Shown: piece by piece, positions 14,101-23,090 of the stretch
Position numbering within the stretch: the stretch's first letter is position 1
Layout: each line of letters begins with the position of its first letter
Origin: Doris montereyensis
Lineage: Eukaryota; Mollusca; Gastropoda; Nudibranchia; Dorididae
Direction of reading: 5' to 3'
DNA: 64,000 nt
Assembly (NCBI GenBank): GCA_037039925.1
Contig: JAXRKP010001757.1
Coordinates: forward strand, 12,501-76,500
Program-made: the position numbers and the translations under genes
The notes under the pieces: model-generated
The model's database searches: none
Seen by the model: only the letters and a program-made list of their open reading frames with translations
What the model was told of the DNA's origin: nothing

Positions 14101-15628
14101 GGAACTTGATACTTGAAGACGCTCTTAAAATGTAGGGGGGGGGGGGGTCTTTATTGATGGAAAATTTATATTGCAGTTTAAGCAAGGTTCATGTGACACT
14201 TTAAGATAATTTCATCCTTTGTTGTTTCATAGATGCTGAAGGCTGGCAAAAGTGCCCCTCAGTCCAGTGCTTGGGGACGTACTGATACACGTATCAGGAC
14301 TGTGTCGGGCGGTTCGTCTACTGGTTCGAAAGATGTTGGCGATGGCAGTGATGGTGAAGATCTCCCTGCTCCGAGCTACAATACCTCAATGTCTGATGCT
14401 ATAGAACAGGCCATGAACAGCATGGAGATGCGCCGTCAGTCCACTGGTAGGTGTTTTGGGTCTATCACAACCATGTGTGACGTGTTTCAGGGATATTGTG
14501 GTATTTATGGCTAGTGGTAACTGAGCTATGTATTGAAGAGGTTGCCATGTTCAATTGGAAAATCGTGGGTTATCAGTTGCCTACAGAAGTATACTTCATT
14601 AAAACAATCACAATCAGATATAAGCAGGCACAATGAAATCTAGACATATTTTTTTAATAACCCCAGTGCTGTTTTCTTCAGTATTAAATAAGTGGAAACA
14701 AGGCCTTTCTTTTGAATTACTTGATTTGGTTGATAGTTTGAAAGTAAATCTTGTTTGATTGAAGATTGGATTTAGAGTTGATCGAAGCGAATTGATAAAT
14801 TGGTGTTTTTTTTTATAAGCCTATGCTCCAAATATGGTAGTTTGCCCATTCTTTGGTGTGTCAGGTTCAACAATTGGATTGGATTCATATACATGGATGG
14901 AGTATCTGGATATAATATAATGTGTCCATAGCAACATTCATAAATGCATAGCTGCCAACAGCGTATTTAGTATATATTTTTTAGCTTTGAGTACGTAAGT
15001 CTATCTGCCTTGAAAAGTAAGTAGATGAAGGTTAACTGTATTTTGTTTGTATAGAAACCCCCTTAGTTAACGGCAGAGAAAGTGGGTGAAAGTCTGGAGA
15101 TGCCATTCTCAGTTCTCAAAACAATCGTTGCACTTAACTGGAAAGGCCAGTGATTGGCAGACTTTTTGTTATCTACCTTAGAGGGGATCATTTCAAATTA
15201 AATGATCAATCTTTTCTGGAACATGACTGGCTTTTTGTGCGAGTTACAATTAGTTTTGCGTAGTAAGAGTACGTTTTTTTATTTGAAAGTGTTGGCAGCT
15301 ATGTAATTAACACTAAAAGGAACAGCTATTGCAAAAGCGTTTTCATCGCCAAAGGAAGAAACATTCTCAAGTAGTTAAACAAAACTGGTAGATTTGAAAA
15401 ACCTGTATTACTTCTTTCATTAAATATCAATATACCTGTCCAATATACATCTAAGCATAACTTTTGTACTGATTTACAAGGAAGGATCTGACCTGTTATC
15501 AATGTTATAACTTGACTTTCTCCTCAAGGCAATGAACCCAGTAGTGCACCAGCCAGCACTGGAGGCAAAAGAAGAAACGGAAAGAGAAGCAGCTCTTGTT
15601 TTCCACTGCGATGGCTCGTAAAAACTGA
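1998..15628 (+). CDS. RNF10: RNF10, RING-type E3 ubiquitin ligase (about 15 exons, 5' end missing)
   Basis: Exons read by eye: 1998-2149, 3760-3968, 4877-5025, 5952-6078, 6385-6524, 7530-7688, 8075-8257, 9042-9433, 9815-9948, 10494-10611, 12190-12291, 12791-12976, 13656-13729, 14233-14446 (or 14450), and a last exon ending with TGA at 15626-15628. Together they give about 800 residues, close to vertebrate RNF10. Family hallmarks in order: HLLNFKFKP, NKEQFLQA, CQFVV, a C3HC4 RING (CPIC, CGHIYCWAC, CPIC), DEIEMRLMKK, YFFYQ, HIYLHSLNAHCL, KEYGSLE, YLNHIPLTCEF, PPLVSKET, a Lys/Arg-rich helix, FAQMLKAGK and the basic tail ending LLFSTAMARKN. Known family role: RING E3 ligase, in vertebrates linked to ubiquitination of small-subunit ribosomal proteins and to transcriptional regulation. 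The start codon and first exon(s) are not found, probably upstream of the window. Three frame or phase breaks are listed separately. Identification is very secure; exact boundaries at exons 7-9 and 14-15 are not. Confidence 0.93.
2247..3246. mobile_element. DNA transposon remnant, TIR GGCAGGTTTCACAAAA
   Basis: The left end (ggcaggtttcacaaaa) and right end (ttttgtaaaacctgcc) are inverted repeats. Flanks are acat and acgt, a possible 4-bp target duplication. It lies in the RNF10 intron 2150-3759 and is related to the element at 33484-35219, sharing about 110 bp at the right end and a block before 2448. It has no transposase and contains a nested piggyBac-like insert. Confidence 0.8.
2449..3119. 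mobile_element. piggyBac-like non-autonomous insert, TTAA target site
   Basis: The insert begins CCCTCTAAGGG, ends CTACTAGGG, and is flanked on both sides by TTAA (2445-2448 and 3120-3123). The related element at about 35093 has the uninterrupted sequence tctcTTAAagtcatatat, an empty site. Subterminal gccacagccctatat words recur in inverted form near the right end. At 671 bp it lacks a transposase. Confidence 0.85.
3420..3500 (+). mobile_element. LINE/SINE 3' tail
   Basis: taaagcactcagag ... gagcgctatagaaatgtatg followed by (TTA)n is the typical 3' end of a CR1/L2-type retrotransposon ('gcgctataxaaat' plus microsatellite). Only the tail remains. Confidence 0.6.
3760..3968 (+). CDS. RNF10: RNF10 exon with HLLNFKFKP motif
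   Basis: Acceptor tgaacgcag, donor CAAG|GTATTT. The 69 codons contain HLLNFKFKPRE, then QWGRGRN, then CYNKEQFLQA. These are family-specific blocks that lie directly before the RING in RNF10. The exon ends with two bases of a Ser codon completed by the next exon. Because it follows the nested transposon intron (2150-3759), splicing must remove that 1.6-kb insert-bearing intron. Confidence 0.92.
4390..4575 (-). repeat. tRNA-derived SINE, family 1, body fragment
   Basis: Reverse-complement match to the family seen complete at 47591-47900: tacccatatccacaac, ctgccctgtaa, gggatctttaatgtgcac, cctcctttttatcg. The tRNA-like head is missing. It lies in an RNF10 intron. Confidence 0.75.
4877..5025 (+). 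CDS. RNF10: RNF10 exon, start of RING finger
   Basis: Acceptor tttttcag, donor GCTG|GTAAGG. It encodes SCQFVVREKGEYIEQ, NPDALVSWDMIE and TCPICLQVPFA. The first two zinc ligands (CPIC) are here. The intron interrupts the codon for Gly just before KITKCGH, so the RING is split across two exons in phase 1. Confidence 0.93.
5952..6078 (+). CDS. RNF10: RNF10 exon, rest of RING finger
   Basis: Acceptor atcttccag, donor AAGAG|GTAAGT. It supplies the remaining RING ligands: CGHIYCWAC, then 14 residues, then CPIC. The overall spacing is C-x2-C-x11-C-x-H-x2-C-x2-C-x14-C-x2-C, a C3HC4 RING as in RNF10. ILHYL between the ligands is also typical of the family. All eight zinc-binding residues are intact, so E2 binding and ligase activity are expected. 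Confidence 0.95.
6385..6524 (+). CDS. RNF10: RNF10 exon downstream of RING
   Basis: Acceptor gatattttcag, donor CATG|GTAAGC. It encodes SVQPISVPDFSIGDEIEMRL, MKKNKGSVHVMP and AEWEDRKGLP. The pattern GD-x-I-x-MRLMK-R/K followed by a short 'valP' strand is conserved in RNF10 after the RING. The phase agrees with both neighbours. Confidence 0.9.
6940..7120 (-). repeat. dispersed repeat, copy in RNF10 intron
   Basis: Its reverse complement (gaactttatcgcccccttaaaa, tacaagaaatataaagaaaa) matches 30540-30660 on the + strand. Class unknown. Confidence 0.55.
7530..7688 (+). CDS. RNF10: RNF10 exon with an apparent +1 frameshift
   Basis: Acceptor tccttaccag, donor GGAT|GTGAGT. In the incoming frame it reads GGNNTKYMKLLVASLQQIQK and meets TGA at 7598-7600. 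The conserved continuation (EVIEAERIALAAHLSD ... EATFIKMAQTLLD) is in another frame. Removing one A from the A5 run at 7584-7588 joins both parts into the expected RNF10 segment and also restores phase 0 at the exon end. A homopolymer error or a real frameshift allele are the options. Confidence 0.85.
8075..8257 (+). CDS. RNF10: RNF10 exon, acidic Ser-rich segment
   Basis: Acceptor tataaaag, candidate donors at 8258 (CTG|GTAAAC) or 8270 (ATG|GTAGGC). It encodes KREASLKKVFKRKARCNQ, then a Ser/Asp/Glu-rich stretch (SESSSDEEDETEQ). This is a variable region in the family. All plausible donors near the end leave phase 0, which conflicts with the phase wanted by the next exon. The downstream intron carries a LINE fragment. 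Confidence 0.7.
8480..8990 (+). mobile_element. RTE-like LINE 5' end: tandem units plus endonuclease start
   Basis: 8500-8710 holds three units built on 'cctgctgccttgcaggc-ggtctt' and 'gagttaaccctga', a likely 5' UTR promoter repeat. From about 8735 the sequence encodes TWNIKAINGKELELVQMEKF, VDILAITET and, after damage, GVGLLVLKRHGKLLESWKF, the start of an AP-like endonuclease domain. It lies sense in the RNF10 intron 8258-9041 and is broken. Confidence 0.8.
9042..9433 (+). CDS. RNF10: RNF10 large exon, acidic linker to YFFYQ
   Basis: Acceptor ttttgttttcag, donor CAAG|GTTTGT. With one leading base it is open for 130 codons: RQKVYADAFEDEIQSE, a long Ser/Pro/Glu-rich linker, then KDAYFFYQ. The KVYADAFEDE start corresponds to the conserved 'AFDEE' block of RNF10, and YFFYQ is a strong family motif. 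The exon needs two bases from the previous exon, which the visible donors do not supply. Confidence 0.9.
9815..9948 (+). CDS. RNF10: RNF10 exon, HIYLHSLNAHCL block
   Basis: Acceptor tttacttcag, donor AGAG|GTAATA. It reads ASTGQHIYLHSLNAHCL, then KEYGSLEDSPEIVKASILAI. This block is among the most conserved parts of RNF10 outside the RING. Phases agree on both sides (in phase 1, out phase 0). Confidence 0.94.
10494..10611 (+). CDS. RNF10: RNF10 exon, YLNHIPLTCEF block
   Basis: Acceptor gtttttcag, donor CATG|GTTGGT. It reads EVRKRMRYLNHIPLTCEF, then PPLVSKETIKHF. The 'RxRYLxHLPLTCEF' and 'PPxVSKET' motifs are diagnostic of RNF10. The last base starts a Gly codon completed after a 1.6-kb intron that holds a pogo-like element. 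Confidence 0.94.
10902..11630. mobile_element. pogo/Tc1-like non-autonomous element, TA target site
   Basis: Left end CAGTAGTGACCG and right end CGGTCACTGCTG are inverted repeats flanked by TA. A subterminal 'cccggtgcttgg-aagcag' and 'gggcatttaggcgaaaatcttgg' match the element at 27428-28572. No transposase ORF. It sits in RNF10 intron 10612-12189. Confidence 0.8.
12190..12291 (+). CDS. RNF10: RNF10 exon, basic coiled region
   Basis: Acceptor tttgtccag, donor CATTT|GTAAGT. It reads EFEKKRKARQRKVKDEKMRA, then RRFEVDY. The highly basic helix follows PPLVSKET in RNF10 homologues and could bind RNA or act as a nuclear localisation signal (inference). Phase is consistent on both sides. Confidence 0.88.
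12791..12976 (+). CDS. RNF10: RNF10 exon, PEVQIPLSNLKQFP block
   Basis: Acceptor gtttttcag, donor CCTG|GTATGG. It begins YPEVQIPLSNLKQFPSHL, matching the conserved 'PEVHIPLENLQQFP' block, followed by a Ser/Thr-rich linker. Phase is consistent with both neighbours. Confidence 0.92.
13385..13520 (+). repeat. dispersed repeat family 3 (TTTCATCTTGCTGTTTCCTC)
   Basis: gggcggttgg, then T/C-rich sequence, then tttcctctgtaattcaccctgagatcactgcatatggtggatgggg. The same order recurs at 20740, 36355, 46245 and 54340 and, inverted, at 24380. Class unresolved; probably a SINE body. Confidence 0.7.
13656..13729 (+). CDS. RNF10: RNF10 small exon ending FAQ
   Basis: Acceptor ttacatttcag, donor CACAG|GTACAT. 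The 25 codons read VHTLSMASSPGTDNS, then ETMSFAQ. The final FAQ joins MLKAGK in the next exon to form the conserved 'SFAQML' motif. Phase 1 in, phase 0 out. Confidence 0.85.
14135..14147. repeat. G13 homopolymer
   Basis: A run of 13 G lies in the RNF10 intron, 85 bp before the exon at 14233. It is a potential slippage or sequencing-error site. Confidence 0.9.
14233..14446 (+). CDS. RNF10: RNF10 penultimate exon
   Basis: Acceptor tgtttcatag. It reads MLKAGKSAPQSSAWG, then a Gly/Ser-rich linker with SDGEDLPAPSYNTSMSDAIE and QAMNSMEM, matching the conserved 'VPVPSFQNSFSQAIE' region. Two overlapping donors exist: ACTG|GTAGGT at 14447 and GTAG|GTGTTT at 14451. Only the second, used with a downstream acceptor in the last exon, keeps the conserved C-terminus in frame without invoking an error. 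Confidence 0.88.
14451..15528 (+). other. last RNF10 intron, no further feature seen
   Basis: About 1.08 kb of AT-rich sequence without exon, TIR or SINE signature that I can identify. Confidence 0.5.
15529..15628 (+). CDS. RNF10: RNF10 last exon, basic C-terminus
   Basis: The conserved tail is QKKKRKEKQLLFSTAMARKN followed by TGA at 15626-15628. The strongest-looking acceptor (tttctcctcaag at 15528) puts the exon start in the wrong frame for this tail, and the tail's own frame has TGA at 15533-15535. Acceptors at 15552 (exon from 15553) or 15564 (exon from 15565), paired with the donor at 14451, give an uninterrupted join. So the exon start is uncertain but the stop is well supported by homology. 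Confidence 0.75.
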
Positions 15629-16202
15629 GCCCCCAGCATTATGTTACGATTTCAAACGGCTTTAAGTGTTGCATTTTAGTTTATTATTTTTTGCCCTTGT
15701 TTGCAACCCCTGTTTATCTTTCATTTCATAATTAGATATTAAACTTCCTACGCCTTATCATGGGTGATTTATTTTGTCTCCATTTACTAAATATTAAAGA
15801 GATGTTACCAGTATGAATTATCTTAGATCATTGCTTTAACGTTTAAAGCTGTCACTCTCACCATGTCAACGGGAGTCTAAAAAATAACCCTCTTTGGTGT
15901 CAAGAGAAAAGAGTTATATTTTTGTCTTTTACTTACTTTATTGTTATTAGACATTGTGATTTGGAACCATCATCGGGCAAAAGTCAATCCAGTTGTGTTT
16001 ATAACAATGCAAGGGTTAACAAGTATGTAGTAACCTTCTTTTCATGGTCATCAATAGTCTCAATTTTTTATGTAACTTCAATTATTGACCTCCTACCACG
16101 TCTCTTGCATTTTATTCTACATTCTTTGAGTCTTTTCTTATAAACCATTTTTTATGTTGCCTCATTTTGCATTTGAATAATTTCAATTTCTTATTAGTTT
16201 TA

Positions 16203-16430
16203 AATAAAGTATGTTGATTATTTTTGTCTAGAAATTCAGTCATGAAATCCAGTTGACTTGAATTTATCTGTCTAATATTGTTTCAGGGAGTTGATTGAAC
16301 TTTATTAGTTTTTGTTACTTGTCCCATAGTGGATACCTGCTGGGTGTGTTGATTAGACGTTTTTCTCATCATGTCTGGCCTGCTTGCAAGGCAAAATGCA
16401 TTCTGTTTATTTTTTCCGAGACCAAATAAA
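16203..16430 (+). promoter_or_regulatory. candidate polyadenylation signals for RNF10
   Basis: Two AATAAA hexamers lie in the expected 3' UTR range, at 16203-16208 and 16425-16430, each followed by T/G-rich sequence. Position and motif only; AT-rich sequence gives many chance hits. Confidence 0.35.
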
Positions 16431-16981
16431 AGAAACACTTTTGAATCAGTCAAGATAGATACTTCAATTTCTGGGTTTGCCCGTTGTCAGGTTTCGACGT
16501 GAGTTTCAATTGGTTCTACGGTGAATGCCCGAATGCGACTGTTCGTGACTTAGATGGTGATGGTGTATTTCTTTCAGATCTTTGTCACAGTTTGATATTG
16601 AAAGATTTTCAGACATGATCCAGTAAAATCTGTTCTGACTGAGATTTGAGATTCAACAGATTGATATTTAACACGGAAAAAAGAATAAAAATACAACAAA
16701 GAGAAAGAAAAAAAGAAGGGCATTAGCGTTTCTTTGACAGGAATAAGCCATTGCCTGTATGAAACTAAAGTTATATCCTACTGGTCTTTCCCAGGTCTTA
16801 TTGACTGCTGTCATGGAGTGGCAGTTGTGTGTGAGTGAATTTGGAGTGTAAGCTGGTTGCTTTGTGATTGATTTTGTATGTCCTTTGGCTCTTTTTATGG
16901 TAGGCATTAATTTCCAAATATTATTATGTCAGTGGCAGGCTTATTTCCTCACACAGGTGACTTAAATTTTATCATTGTGTG

Positions 16982-17006
16982 CCCCCCCCCCCCCCCCCCC
17001 CCCCCC
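16982..17006. repeat. C25 homopolymer
   Basis: Twenty-five consecutive C. One of several long poly-C runs in the window. Confidence 0.95.
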
Positions 17007-18504
17007 AATCTGTACTGTGTTTTAATTGTTAACAGGAAAAGTAAAGTTTTGTTTATTTTGTATACCATGCAATGGCTGTTCACTTTCTTTTGTGGCAGCA
17101 GTATTTTTTTGTTTTTGTAAAGTCTAGCTATGTTTCCATTTTTCACAAAGATTCATATTTTTTAGCATCCCATGCCGACATGTTGTAATTTCACTAGCAC
17201 ACTTTTTCTTTGTTTTTGCATTTATGTTGACAAAATCATAGATGGGCATTTGTTAGAGGCATTGGCACAAAATAGGGATGACTGAACTTGATGCCGATTT
17301 CAGTCATTTTATAGCTCTTGTAGGTATTGGTTGGTCGTAACTTGAATAAAACAAGCATGTTAGTTTTAGTACTTTTAGTTGTGTTATTCTTTATATGATT
17401 TAGTTTCTACGGGTCACATTTTTTTGTATACTGCTCGTTTTTCTTGAAACATTGTAGAAACGTCTGTTTTGAAATGGCCTTCTCAGCCTCGTACTTTTTT
17501 TAGCCACTACCTGTGACATCTCTGGAAAAGTTACTTTATACAATGTCGTATTGTAACGCCTGTGTACGACATGTGCTAATCGTTGACTTTGTTAAATGCC
17601 CTCACTCTATACCATTGTTTCACATTGACGGCAAGTTAAGGAGAATAGGTCACCTACCAATGGCTCTGTTCTCACCCTCATAAAATTTCTTGTTGTCTAT
17701 GGAAGCATCTGGTGTTAAGCGTAGAAAGAGAAGTTAGTGATCATACATGTGGCAACATTTTGTAGGCATGCGATTTCTTGTTTGTTTTTGCTTTTTTTTT
17801 TATTATTCCTTTTCTTCTTTGAGATATAGGAATGATAGAAAATTGTGAAATATGTTTAGTTAGGCTTATTGGTAAGGAACCACAAGTACGGCCCTCTCTA
17901 GCTTGTTTCTCAAGTTGTGCATAGTGTAACGAGTAGCTGTCATGCATTTAGTTTTGGCATTAGTTAGAATGTTTTGGTTGGGTTGGAGAAATACAGTTGT
18001 CGGCTTGGGTAATGCAATAGTACCCACATTTGGTTGACAGGTGTTTCACATTTTTGAGGTTGATAGATTGTGATTTAATGTAAAGCTTAGAGTAATGCAA
18101 AAAAATTAGTCAAGTGTGGCATTAATAATAGCACCCCCTCATACAGAATCTGTCTTGTGATACAGTTGCGATGTCAAGCAATATTTTAAAAAGTATGAAT
18201 GAAATTGCTTGTTTAATCTGGAATCAATAATAAAAAAAATTTTAAAATTCACTTTCTTGGTGTTTTGTTGTAGTTTTTTTTTTTTTTACATGTTAATGTT
18301 ACTAAGTGAAATGTGATTTATGTTTTGTTAGTGTAAAATGATGTCTCTCTGAAGAACGGAGATTATGTTTTGTCACTAGCAACTAGCATTGAAATGTTTT
18401 CTGTTGAAAACACTGGTGATACTGATAAATTTAAATACTAAACATGTCCTGACAAAATGAAATGAGACAGATTTACATCTACAGTAGACACAAAGCACAT
18501 ACTT

Positions 18505-19110
18505 CCTTCAAGACCATTACACCCCATAGAGCTGAGGTATCCAGTTTCTATGGCGTAAAGCAGAATAGTTTATGATAATCACATCCTGGACAGGACATTA
18601 GCGTGTCAGTGAAATGCAATGGCCTAGTAATAGTATTACTAGTATTAGTAGTAATACCACATTATAACAATGAGTTTACTCCATACAGACATAAAGGAAT
18701 AATACTGTACTACAGAGAGCGGACATTTAAAGAGTAAGAACATATGATATAGGATAATTAATATTGAAGAGGAACAAAAAAGGACGATGAAAAATTCATA
18801 GTAATCATAGTTCCTTCAAGACCACTACAGCCCATAGAGCTGAAGCGTATCCCAGTTTCTATGGCGTAAAGAACGGTTTATGATAATCACAAATTCACAT
18901 CGTGGACAGGCCATTAGTGTGTCACTAGTGTCCGTGTCGAAGGATCTACTCGCAAGCTAATGTTGGTACTGTACCCGTTAGCACTGGATATATTCTGAGT
19001 TGACCAGGGAAATCGTGTCGTGTCTTTCCAAAGGAACATGTCAGACCTCATCACATTGCAATAATTTGAACCCTAGGACCTCATGATCCTAAGAAGATTG
19101 GTAGCTTCAT
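18505..19110 (-). repeat. tRNA-derived SINE, family 2, two tandem copies
   Basis: Copies at about 18505-18620 (partial) and 18806-19110. Each begins ccttcaagaccattac and has tttctatggcgtaaag and cctggacaggacattag-like words. The second extends to gaaccctaggacctcatgatcct, the inverted B-box end. Same family as 41180-41462 and 55405-55702. Confidence 0.75.
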
Positions 19111-19469
19111 CACTAGGTAACATTGCAGTAGTAGTAAGTACATGTACTATTGCAACATTTCAATCACTGTCAGATAGATTCATACTTCGCAAAAGTAAAG
19201 TTAACATGGAATGCGATGGCTATTTACTACATTACTAGTAATTCTACATACCTAGTAAAGACAAATTTGGAGTCAAGATTACCCCTATGCTTAACATTAC
19301 ATTATGACAATTTTACACCATACGGATAAAAAGGAATCATACTGTACTACAGTACTAAAAGTTTCGGGCTGCGCGCCCTTCTTCAGCTACATGTGGTCGG
19401 CTCAGAATTATATTGACTTACTACACGTTTAAAAATTTGGAATCTTATTCATCGTCACTTCGTCACTTT

Positions 19470-20235
19470 CAGATTGACATTGTCAACTGGACACCTGAAC
19501 TGGCCAGTTTTGGACCAAAAGGTTGATTTTCTGTTCTTTGCATATTTGGGTAGAACAAACATTTATCTACAAGTTCATGGCATGGCAGAAAAATTTCCAT
19601 ATGAGTTATGACGTATAAGTTTTTACAAAATATTTTGTAGGTGAGGGTAGGTAACAACAATCAAAATTTTGACGTAAATTACCCTAACACTGAGAAGATG
19701 GCAGTAGTAAAAGCCATTGGATATAGAAGAAAAAAATAGAAAACTGGTCATTTTGACGACTGTTTTCACAACAGTGCACGTCTAAACCTAGATTTATAAT
19801 CCTCTTTACATTAGTAGCAATGCCAGAGACTGTCGAAAGAGTAAGGGGGTTGCTACAGGGGAAACCCATGTGAAGCGTTTGTTTTGTGTTCTTTTCTTTT
19901 TAATTTTTTTAATTTCCATTTTTCTCGAAATGTAGTTTTTTCAAACAAAAATTCTATTTCCTCGGCCATTTACTGAACAATTTGTATTATATCGGCACAC
20001 AGGTTCCTCTTGTCAATGTTAATAAAATGACGTTATAAAAAAATATATTGTGAACTTTTTGAGAAACTTTTACCTACCCTCGCCTATAAAATATTTTGTA
20101 AAAAAAAAAATTATACGTTACATGGACATTTTTCTGCCATGAACTTGTAGATAAATGATCGTTCTACCTGAATGTGCAAAGAACAGAAAATCAACCTTTT
20201 GGTCCAAAACTCGCTTGTCCAGGTTATGTTCCAGG
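19470..20235. mobile_element. long terminal inverted repeat element (about 170-bp arms)
   Basis: Left arm 19480-19660 reads tttggaccaaaaggttgattttc ... gtgagggtaggtaa. Right arm 20075-20230 is its reverse complement with small indels. The centre (19660-20075) has no transposase. A solo arm occurs at 51155-51290. Family unassigned; a foldback or MITE-type DNA transposon. Confidence 0.8.
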
Positions 20236-20739
20236 AGGTGGTAAACCTTTAAAAACATGTATTAGTATTAATTACTATGTATGTAGCTCATGTCCTGTGC
20301 TAATTACCTTGGCACTGTGACACAGTTTTGACTTTCACTAGTTACATTGACTCAATTCTTGCTCGTAACCTTTTGTACATGTGCTATGTGCATGTACTTT
20401 AAAGTTAAGGCTGAGATAAGACATAAAAAAATTGACTCAACAGTCATCACAGGAAGGAGTCAATGCTGACTCAACAAGCGTTGAACTTTTTAGTACATTT
20501 GTATTTACACTGAAAGAATTATGAGTTGTAGTTTGTTTTGAAAAACTACCCAGGATTGACTCAAGCATCTATAATTCACCTTAAGTGAGAGTGCTAATAC
20601 TGCTATGTTGTCATATACACAGTGAGTATGTCTGATATTGACAGTTACATGTAGAGGGTAACGGAGATAACGCACTTAATACAGGAGCAAGGCAGCGGTG
20701 AACAGGATATGATGAGTGAGCTTATATTTGTACATTGGT

Positions 20740-20890
20740 ACCTCCTATTCTGATCAACGGGCGGTTGGCAGGAGCTACTGATAGATCCTATTTCTTTCCT
20801 TTCCTTCTTTCACCTTGCTGTTTCCTCCTAATTCATCCTGAGATCACCGCAATGTTGGATGGGGTAAGTTTCAATGAAACAAAAAAACCC
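20740..20890 (+). repeat. dispersed repeat family 3 copy
   Basis: gggcggttggcaggagctac, tttctttcctttcc, caccttgctgtttcctcc, tgagatcaccgcaatg and ggtaagtttcaatgaaac follow in the family order. Confidence 0.7.
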
Positions 20891-21236
20891 ATTTTATTTT
20901 CAATCACTGACATTAACAGAGGGCATAGAGTAGAGAATAAAATATCATACATGTACCACAGAGATTTCATTTAAACAGGAATTATGGTAAACTAGATAGA
21001 AGAAGACTTGGTGGGTTTTTCCCCCACGTTAAATATCTATTTTTCCACACAAAAAACTACTGATACTGATAGTATAGTGATAGATCAAGGTCTTTACTTT
21101 GAGTTTAAATTCAATTCAAACACTTTATTGCTTTCAAATCTCAAGGAGAAAACTGTTTTTTACAGTGAAGACAACAGCAACAACATGCTTATTTAAAATT
21201 CAGCCCTCCTATTCTGATCAAACCTGTTACATTGTA

Positions 21237-21414
21237 CAGTAGTCGCTGGATAAACGCATGCCCTTTAGGCACAGGACAAAACGTGCTTTTATGCATACTG
21301 TGTGTTTATGGGAACACTTATATTATATATATAGTAAAATTAGGTCAGTAGATGTGGGTGTGTGTTTATGCAGAATGTGCTTTTATGAAGTGTGCTTTTA
21401 TCCAGCGACTACTG
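21237..21414. mobile_element. 178-bp pogo-like MITE with TA target duplication
   Basis: Ends CAGTAGTCGCTGGATAAA and TTTATCCAGCGACTACTG are perfect inverted repeats flanked by TA on both sides. The interior alternates 'gtgtgtttatg' and 'gtgcttttatg' words. A second copy is at 41794-41981. Confidence 0.92.
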
Positions 21415-22261
21415 TACAATACATGTATTTTGTTCTTGGATATATTGACAGACGTGTGAGTGCTATGCGCGTGTGTGTTCGTCTCAATTGACTTAAAACA
21501 TAGCATACACGTGTCCTTCAGTGCGAGTAGTCTAAGAAGTTAGGTGTCGACATAAGAGGTAGGTTAATATACATAATAATTAATAAAAAAATAATACGAT
21601 GATCAAAATTTAAGGGTTAAAAAATATTAAAATTTTAAATCTTTTTTAAACATGTTGTTAATCCCTGACCTGTTTGAAATTTCTGTTTACAAGAATACAA
21701 GCTTGATACTAATGCCAGTAAGATATATACTTATAATACAAGAACAAGAGACACACAATATTACCTTAAAAATGAAATAAAGAAAAACATTGGTTAAAAT
21801 TATTCCTCTTTTATTGCAAAAAGTAGAAGATGTCTTACGCTTAGTAGACATTTTGCATTCAGAGACATTTAACAGTGAGAAACAAAAGGCAACAATCAAT
21901 AGTATTATTAATTATTAACGCAGCATTTATTCAACACTCCTTCATCAACCAATTGTATACATGACATTAATAAGCTAGTTACCACTTTACCTCCTTCACA
22001 CACAAACACATAGCAAGCTCAGCGTTATCTTGTCCTATCTCCATTTGTTTCAGTCTTTGAGAAATGAAAGTCACAAACATTTCACCTCTTTGCCAGATGT
22101 ATGGGCAAAGACGGAGAAGTTGGGTGTGGACATAGGAGGTATGCTATGCTTTTAAAGACATTATGATATATAAAGAAAAATAACACAAAACTTAAAAATT
22201 GTTTAGACTAAAGAAGAGTGTCAATTAAAATGATGTCAACATGGATAGTGACCATTGTATC

Positions 22262-22490
22262 ATTAAAAGTAGTGATGTTGTGTTCCTTGGGAAGGACACG
22301 TAACATGTATTTTCCCACTAGACCCAGGTGCAAATTGGTACCAGCAACAGTTTGGCAGGAAAAACCTACGACAGACTAATGACCTGTCCAGGAGGTGATT
22401 TAGTTATCATCACCTCTTCCGCTTCACATTATAGAAACCGGCATAAGCTTTGGCGCTGTGGGCCATAATGGGCTTGAAGGAACTTACTTT
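22262..22490 (+). repeat. tRNA-derived SINE, family 2, body copy
   Basis: Opposite orientation to the other family 2 copies: ccttgggaaggacac, acccaggtgcaaattgg, cctgtccaggaggtgat, aaaccggcataagc, ccataatgggcttgaagg. The tRNA-like head is missing. Confidence 0.75.
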
Positions 22491-22804
22491 TATTTACTTT
22501 AAAATTTTTACACAAAATAACAACATTCATAAAAAGAGAAAAACTGGAGGTGGGTAAAGAAAACAATGAGCAAGTAGCAAACACATTCATTATTCATACA
22601 CACAAAGACAAAATTTCCATGACTAAGACTAAGGCTTGTCCTCCGAGCCCATCAACATCTCAAGGGCTGAAGGTGCTGAGCTTGACTTTGCTGTCTTGTA
22701 TCCCAAAATCTCCAACTCGTCACAAGCATCAATGATTGATTGCATCACCTGCTTTCTTTGCTCTGAAATATATCATGACAAGATATGAATCTTTCTTCCT
22801 TATC

Positions 22805-23090
22805 AGTTTCCATTCTACCTTCTGGTGTATGGGTTTAGATGCCTGAAATGATCTATCTTCAGGCTGCCCTGTCCTGACATTTTCTGTTTCCTTCCATGAA
22901 AGTTAAATTTCTTTTGCTTTAATGCCTCTTTTATATATTCTTCCCACTTTTTCTGAGGTCTGCCTTTTGGTTTTTTACCTTGGGCTTTAGCACTGTATAC
23001 TGATTTAGCAATTCTATTGTCATTCATTCTGTGTTAACATATCTAAACCATCTCAGTTGATTTATTTCTGTTTTACTCCTAGATACTTAA
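22805..23090 (-). mobile_element. RTE-like LINE 3' coding tail
   Basis: On the minus strand it encodes NDNRIAKSVYSAKAQGKKPK, GRPQKKWEEYIKEAL and CQDR/SG-type words like those at 40158-40418, 37205-37560 and 56555-57120. It is disrupted. Confidence 0.8.

Larger units (their letters stand above)
15629..18500 (+). other. RNF10 3' UTR and intergenic AT-rich sequence
   Basis: No coding region is visible. It contains the candidate polyadenylation signals at 16203 and 16425, a C25 run at 16982-17006 and several T-rich runs. The 3' end of the transcript cannot be fixed from sequence alone. Confidence 0.5.
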
